A stretch of DNA of 8,811 nucleotides. Origin: Acidimicrobiaceae bacterium UBA2093. Its GTDB lineage: Bacteria > Actinomycetota > Acidimicrobiia > Acidimicrobiales > Ilumatobacteraceae. Each line of letters starts with the position of its first letter. The stretch's first letter is position 1. The position numbers were made by a program, and so were the translations under genes. This document shows, in pieces, positions 5,211 to 8,811 of this stretch. Below the pieces are notes generated by a model, which was not told the DNA's origin, searched no databases, and saw only the letters and a program-made list of their open reading frames with translations. The stretch is taken from assembly GCA_002331255.1 (NCBI GenBank), contig DCZD01000017.1, positions 1,276 to 10,086 of the forward strand, given 5' to 3'.

Positions 5211-6808
5211 CGGAGATGGGAACTCCCGTGGCCTCGCACACATGGACGAAGCTCGCTGACTCTTCGAAGCAACTCAGGGGCAAGACGCTACGTACACTCT
5301 CAGATTTGCCTGGTCGCGCAGAAGAATTGCATGTCGCGTTCGAGGGTCTGCTCTTTGATTTCTCCCGTCAATTCGTGGACGCGGAAGTGTTGCGCCAATT
5401 CGGTGAGATATGCGACACGAACGACTTCACTGGGTATCGGTCAGCCATGTGGCGGGGTGACATCGTCAATGTCACAGAGAATCGAGCTGTGTCCCATGTG
5501 TCACTTCGTTCGGGGGGAGATGACACCGTCGCAACTACTGCGCGCCTCGAACGTGCACGGGCAGAGAAATTTGCGACGGAAGTTCGCAGCGGGGCATTCC
5601 CCGGGGCTACCGGCAAGAAGTTCACCCATGTCGTGAACATCGGTATCGGAGGCAGTGATCTTGGCCCGGCGATGGTGTATCGAGCTCTGGCCTCTTACGC
5701 ATCTGGCCCACAATGTCGTTTTGTGTCGAATATCGATCCACGTGACCTAGATCAAGCTCTTGAGGGTCTCGACCCGCAGTCGACTCTCATCATCGTGTCG
5801 TCGAAGACGATGTCCACATCTGAGACCATGCACAATGCCGCACGAGCGCGAACGTGGCTCGAGGGTGGTCTTGGTGGCTCTGCCCTTGCGCATTTTGCAG
5901 CCTCCACGGCATCACCAGATGCGGCTGTTCATTGGGGAGTGCCACGTGAGCATGTGTTTTGCTTCGCCGAAAGTGTCGGTGGCCGGTTCTCGGTGTCGTC
6001 CGTCATCGGGTTACCGCTCATGCTTGGTCTTGGGCCGGAGGTATTCGAAACGATGCTCGACGGGATGGCGACAATGGATCGTCACTTTCATGACGAGCCC
6101 TGGACCGCGAATATTCCTGCTCTCCATGCATTCATCACCGTCCTGAACAGCACCGTGCACAACATGTCGTCACTCGCAGTGGTGCCGTACAGTCACGATC
6201 TGGCGCGGTTTCCAGCCTTCTTGCAGCAACTGTTGATGGAAAGTAACGGCAAGTCTGTGACCGCAGACGGAAAATCAGCGGCCGCGAGTTCACCCGTTGT
6301 ATGGGGTGAACCAGGGACCAACGGCCAACATGCATTCTTTCAACTGTTGCATCAAGGCCTCGACATTATTCCCGTCGACTTCGTTGCTGTTGTGCGGACT
6401 ACGAGTAACGACACCGCTGGGCAACGCATGCTGCTTGCGAATCTCCTCGCTCAAGCCGAAGTGCTTGCACTTGGTCGAACTCTCGATGAAGTGCTCGCCG
6501 ACGGAGTGGGTGCGGAACAAGCACCTCATCGAGTCTTCTCAGGCAACCGACCAAGTTCAATCATCGCAATTCGTGAGTTGTCGCCGCGCCTTCTCGGCAT
6601 GTTGATGGCGATGTACGAACACAGCACCGCAGTCCAGGGTTGGCTGTGGGGAGTCAATAGCTTCGACCAGTTCGGCGTCGAGTATGGCAAGGTCGTCGCC
6701 TCGCGAAACGTCGCCTTGTTCGATGTCCCAGAGGGTGAGTCAGGGTTTTCCGCCTCATTTTCCAAGGCATGTGAAATCGCCGGAATGTGGATGCGCGAGA
6801 ACCTCTGA
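5207..6808 (+). CDS. pgi: Glucose-6-phosphate isomerase
   Basis: This 533-residue enzyme interconverts glucose-6-phosphate and fructose-6-phosphate at the head of glycolysis and gluconeogenesis, in the cytoplasm. Conserved blocks appear in order: NIGIGGSDLGPAM (144-156); SSKTMSTSETMHN (198-210), the sugar-phosphate loop; both family signatures, SVGGRFSVSSVIGL (256-269) and GWLWGVNSFDQFGVEYGK (478-495); MESNGKS (344-350); and GTNGQHAFFQLLHQG (370-384). The catalytic residues expected from the family are all present: E345, H375 and K495, plus R260. The phosphate loop reads MSTSET where most bacterial enzymes have FTTQET, but the phosphate-binding Ser and Thr positions remain. The GTG at 5207 overlaps the tetR stop (GTGA), implying translational coupling; GTG at 5228 is a possible alternative that would shorten the protein by 7 residues. 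It is complete, with no frameshift. Confidence 0.97.
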   Translation: MTEMGTPVASHTWTKLADSSKQLRGKTLRTLSDLPGRAEELHVAFEGLLFDFSRQFVDAEVLRQFGEICDTNDFTGYRSAMWRGDIVNVTENRAVSHVSLRSGGDDTVATTARLERARAEKFATEVRSGAFPGATGKKFTHVVNIGIGGSDLGPAMVYRALASYASGPQCRFVSNIDPRDLDQALEGLDPQSTLIIVSSKTMSTSETMHNAARARTWLEGGLGGSALAHFAASTASPDAAVHWGVPREHVFCFAESVGGRFSVSSVIGLPLMLGLGPEVFETMLDGMATMDRHFHDEPWTANIPALHAFITVLNSTVHNMSSLAVVPYSHDLARFPAFLQQLLMESNGKSVTADGKSAAASSPVVWGEPGTNGQHAFFQLLHQGLDIIPVDFVAVVRTTSNDTAGQRMLLANLLAQAEVLALGRTLDEVLADGVGAEQAPHRVFSGNRPSSIIAIRELSPRLLGMLMAMYEHSTAVQGWLWGVNSFDQFGVEYGKVVASRNVALFDVPEGESGFSASFSKACEIAGMWMRENL

Positions 6809-6814
6809 GGCACC

Positions 6815-6820
6815 TATCCT
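6815..6820 (+). promoter_or_regulatory. Probable leaderless -10 element of pafB-pafC
   Basis: CTATCCT is followed by 7 nt (GCGTCCC) and the pafB GTG, the same layout as the CTACCGT-N7-ATG elements elsewhere in the window. It occupies the 19-nt gap after pgi. There is no Shine-Dalgarno. A separate promoter would let the damage regulator be expressed independently of pgi. Confidence 0.5.
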
Positions 6821-6827
6821 GCGTCCC

Positions 6828-7796
6828 GTGGATGACCTAGGAGAAGTCGAGAACGTCGACATCAAGGACAGCAAAGCAGAGCGCATGCTCAACTTGCTCG
6901 CGCTCCTCAATAACACGTCACGGCCTCTCACGCTCGAAGAGATTTTCGAGAAGATGCGTGGGCAATATCCCGACGGACCTTCGCGACGCACCACATTCGA
7001 GCGCGACAAGTCTGACCTTCGTGGAATGGGAGTTCCGATCTCGATGGTCACTCTCGGCGGAGATGACGCCGGGCGTGCGGCGTACTTCATCGACAAGAAG
7101 GGCTACGGCGACCTCTACATCGACATCACCGCAGAAGAACTCGAAGCACTTCAGTTCGCAGCTGCGATGGTCCAGATTGAGCAACCGTGGGGTCGTCAAG
7201 CAGTGCTGCGTCTTGGTGGCGAGGTTGTTGACCCACCAGTACCTGCAGTGGCGCATATCCCTACCGATTCAGAGAAGCTTCCTGAATTGTGGTTGGCAAC
7301 CAAGGAGTGTCATCCAGTCGAGTTCGAATACCACGGCAAGAAGCGTCGCGTACATCCGTATTGTCTGCAATCACGAAATGGCTTTTGGTATGTGTCGGCT
7401 CACGACACTGCCCGTGACGCGCTTGCGAACTATCGCGTCGACCGCATCACATCGGCGGTCACGGTCGTCAGCAATGAAACATTTGAACGTCCAGCCACGT
7501 TTTCAGCAAGCGACGCTCTTCCTTCTGACCCAAAGAAGTTCGTAGCATCTGAAGAGACCGCACTCGTTCGTATCGATGCCACTTTGGCGCCGGTGGTATC
7601 ACGTGAAGTGTCCGACACAGATGTCGTCGAGCGACATCCCGATGGTGCCATCACTGTGCGGGTTCCATGTGGCCACAGGCCGGCATTCCGCACCTGGTTA
7701 TTCGCCATGGTCGACCGTGCCGAGGTGCTCGAACCTGCATCGCTGCGAGCAGAAGTCATCTCGTGGTTGCACGACATCGAAAAAGTGGCTTCCTGA
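6828..7796 (+). CDS. pafB: PafB-type WYL-domain transcriptional regulator
   Basis: This 322-residue protein should pair with the following gene product as PafBC, the actinobacterial activator of LexA/RecA-independent DNA-damage response genes. An acidic N-terminal stretch (1-14) leads into a winged helix-turn-helix (about 15-70): KAERMLNLLALLNNTSRPLT, then RRTTFERDKSDLRGMGVPI, typical of the family. The WYL domain spans about 155-215, with GFWYVSAHD (185-193) and NYRVDRI (201-207). Here the name-giving WYL triplet reads WYV, a conservative change. A WCX-type C-terminal extension covers about 245-320. The start is GTG at 6828, the only start codon between the pgi stop and the helix-turn-helix except ATG at 6885, which would cut into the first helix. 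Its stop overlaps the pafC start (TGATG). No pafA, Pup or proteasome gene lies in the window, unlike the mycobacterial pafABC order. Confidence 0.92.
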   Translation: MDDLGEVENVDIKDSKAERMLNLLALLNNTSRPLTLEEIFEKMRGQYPDGPSRRTTFERDKSDLRGMGVPISMVTLGGDDAGRAAYFIDKKGYGDLYIDITAEELEALQFAAAMVQIEQPWGRQAVLRLGGEVVDPPVPAVAHIPTDSEKLPELWLATKECHPVEFEYHGKKRRVHPYCLQSRNGFWYVSAHDTARDALANYRVDRITSAVTVVSNETFERPATFSASDALPSDPKKFVASEETALVRIDATLAPVVSREVSDTDVVERHPDGAITVRVPCGHRPAFRTWLFAMVDRAEVLEPASLRAEVISWLHDIEKVAS

Positions 7797-8752
7797 TGGC
7801 AAAGCGACGTGGTCCCCGTAGCGGCACAGATCGTGTGCGCGGACTTCTCATCATGCTGCCGTGGTTGCTTGAGCGTGGCGAAGTCGGCATCGACGAGATG
7901 GCCGCGCAATTCGATGTCGACCGCGATGACCTCATCGAAGATCTGTCTCTTGCGAACTTCTGTGGCACTCCTCCGTATACGGCTGAACAGCTGCCAAACA
8001 TCGACATCTATCGAGACACCATCGTTGCCACTCGTAAGGGTCACTTCGCTAAGCGCCTCGCACTGACTCCGACCGAGGCGTTCGGTCTCAGCGTCCTCGC
8101 AGATGCAGCGCTAGAGATTCCCAGCATGAAGAACGACACCCAACTCTTGTCGGCACTGGCGAAATTGCGGTCGACACTTGGGGAGAACCTCGTCGACGTG
8201 CAGGTAGAGCGGCCTCCCTTCCTCGACGAAGTCGGTGTCGCCTGCACGGAAGGCGAGAAGCTCCGCATCTCTTACTGGACGCCGGCTCGCAACGAGACGA
8301 CGGTGCGTGTCATTGTTCCGCGTGCGGTGTTCAGCGACAGCGGTCATTGGTACGTCACTGCCGACGATGAGTTGCGCAACGACGAGCGCCATTTTCGAAT
8401 CGATCGCATCAGTACGGTTGAGCACACAGGCGAGCGGGTTCCGCTTGCTGATATCTCCGTGGACGCTCCGAAGTGGTTCGACGGGGCAGATGGGCTTGAG
8501 ACAGTGACGCTGCGAGTGTCCGCGTCGGCGCGTTGGGTGGAAGAGACCTATCCGTGCACGGTGGTCGCTGAGAGGTCAGACGGTTCCGTCGACATCGACA
8601 TGGTGATCACGAGCGTGCATTGGCTACATCGACTTGTTCTGCGCGCCGGATCCGGAGTGACAGTGCTCGCGCCCGCTCACCTAGTGGGCATACATTCCGA
8701 TGCGGCTCAGGCAGTTTTGGCGCGGTACTCAGAAACAACTAGCGGCAACTGA
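7796..8752 (+). CDS. pafC: PafC-type WYL-domain transcriptional regulator
   Basis: This 318-residue protein is the second half of the PafBC pair. The helix-turn-helix region (about 10-70) has the PafC look: GLLIMLPWLLERGEVGIDEMAAQFDVD split over 16-42, followed by DDLIEDLSLANFCGTPPY (44-61), matching the DL-x-x-L-x-x-CG-x-P-x-Y pattern that distinguishes PafC from PafB. A linker with AKRLALTPTEAFGLSVLADA (85-104) is followed by the WYL domain (about 155-210), with GHWYVTADD (183-191) and HFRIDRI (199-205); again WYV replaces WYL. A C-terminal WCX-like part covers about 235-310. The ATG at 7796 shares one base with the pafB stop, so the two are translated together and presumably form a complex. 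In mycobacteria tatA follows pafC; here it does not, and an opposing reading frame may overlap the 3' end. Confidence 0.92.
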   Translation: MAKRRGPRSGTDRVRGLLIMLPWLLERGEVGIDEMAAQFDVDRDDLIEDLSLANFCGTPPYTAEQLPNIDIYRDTIVATRKGHFAKRLALTPTEAFGLSVLADAALEIPSMKNDTQLLSALAKLRSTLGENLVDVQVERPPFLDEVGVACTEGEKLRISYWTPARNETTVRVIVPRAVFSDSGHWYVTADDELRNDERHFRIDRISTVEHTGERVPLADISVDAPKWFDGADGLETVTLRVSASARWVEETYPCTVVAERSDGSVDIDMVITSVHWLHRLVLRAGSGVTVLAPAHLVGIHSDAAQAVLARYSETTSGN

Positions 8753-8811
8753 TCGGGAGTGATGATTTCAGCCTCGCGCAGGAGCGCAGACAACAGTTGT
8801 GCCGTTGCCGT
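8707..8811 (-). CDS. Possible C-terminus of a minus-strand gene entering from the right edge
   Basis: An open frame reads leftwards from the edge for 34 codons to a TGA at 8709-8707. It includes QLLSALLREAEIITPDQ, an amphipathic, plausible protein C-terminus. Beyond the pafC stop, about two thirds of its codons end in G or C, in keeping with coding sequence. If real, it overlaps the end of pafC by 46 bp. Another minus frame stops at 8768 and a short plus frame opens at ATG 8761, so this is only the best of three options. No family is recognised. Confidence 0.33.
   Translation of the reverse strand, partial: TATAQLLSALLREAEIITPDQLPLVVSEYRAKTA

Noticed and set aside
5212..5226. GGAG-N7-CTCC short inverted repeat at the pgi start
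   Set aside because: Only four pairs within a coding start, easily expected by chance; no conserved role can be argued.
6684..6827. Longer pafB frame extending back into pgi
   Set aside because: It would overlap pgi by 125 bp in another frame; the added residues are unlike any regulator N-terminus, and pgi carries its complete C-terminus there.
1..8811. Looked for a defence system, prophage, transposon, CRISPR array or tRNA
   Set aside because: No integrase, transposase, toxin, nuclease or repeat array is seen; apart from the small membrane protein and the right-edge fragment, every gene belongs to a familiar family, so no novel multi-gene system is claimed.

Overview
The window looks like a chromosomal stretch from a medium-to-high-GC actinobacterium, most likely of the class Acidimicrobiia. 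The grounds are a pafB-pafC pair (an actinobacterial DNA-damage regulator), a cell-wall L,D-transpeptidase with a Thr/Pro-rich 'TTTTSSTTTT' tail of the kind common in that class, frequent GTG starts, and a lack of Shine-Dalgarno sites at most starts. At several starts a TANNNT -10 hexamer lies 6-9 nt before the start codon instead, as expected for leaderless mRNAs. The class assignment is inference. There is no tRNA, rRNA, CRISPR array, insertion sequence or phage gene; coding density is very high and no gap exceeds 70 nt.

Layout. Left block (1-501, minus strand): the first 33 codons of argG (argininosuccinate synthase) run off the left edge, preceded by a small four-helix membrane protein of unknown function that ends 4 nt before the argG start. 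Diverging from these is an L,D-transpeptidase (568-1665, plus), which meets the next minus-strand block tail to tail with 9 nt between. That block (3882 to 1675) encodes a membrane-anchored DUF305 protein followed by a long Ppx/GppA-family phosphatase with a degenerate C-terminal HD-like domain.

Right block (3909-8752, plus): bioY (biotin uptake), a TetR-family repressor, pgi (glucose-6-phosphate isomerase), pafB and pafC run in one direction with very tight spacing. There is a 51-nt gap between bioY and tetR, a 4-nt GTGA overlap between tetR and pgi, a 19-nt gap holding a likely leaderless promoter between pgi and pafB, and a TGATG overlap between pafB and pafC. A minus-strand reading frame may enter from the right edge and overlap the end of pafC.

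The gene products are mostly familiar; the less expected content is regulatory. The exact hexamer TACCGT sits 7-8 nt upstream of three separate start codons. The DUF305 and bioY start codons are only 26 bp apart, with back-to-back -10 elements. The 51-nt bioY-tetR gap can fold on paper into an H-type pseudoknot whose second stem pairs with the tetR Shine-Dalgarno sequence and whose first stem begins 4 nt after the bioY stop codon. This suggests that tetR translation could be coupled to bioY translation or to a ligand. All of these are readings by eye and none has been tested computationally.
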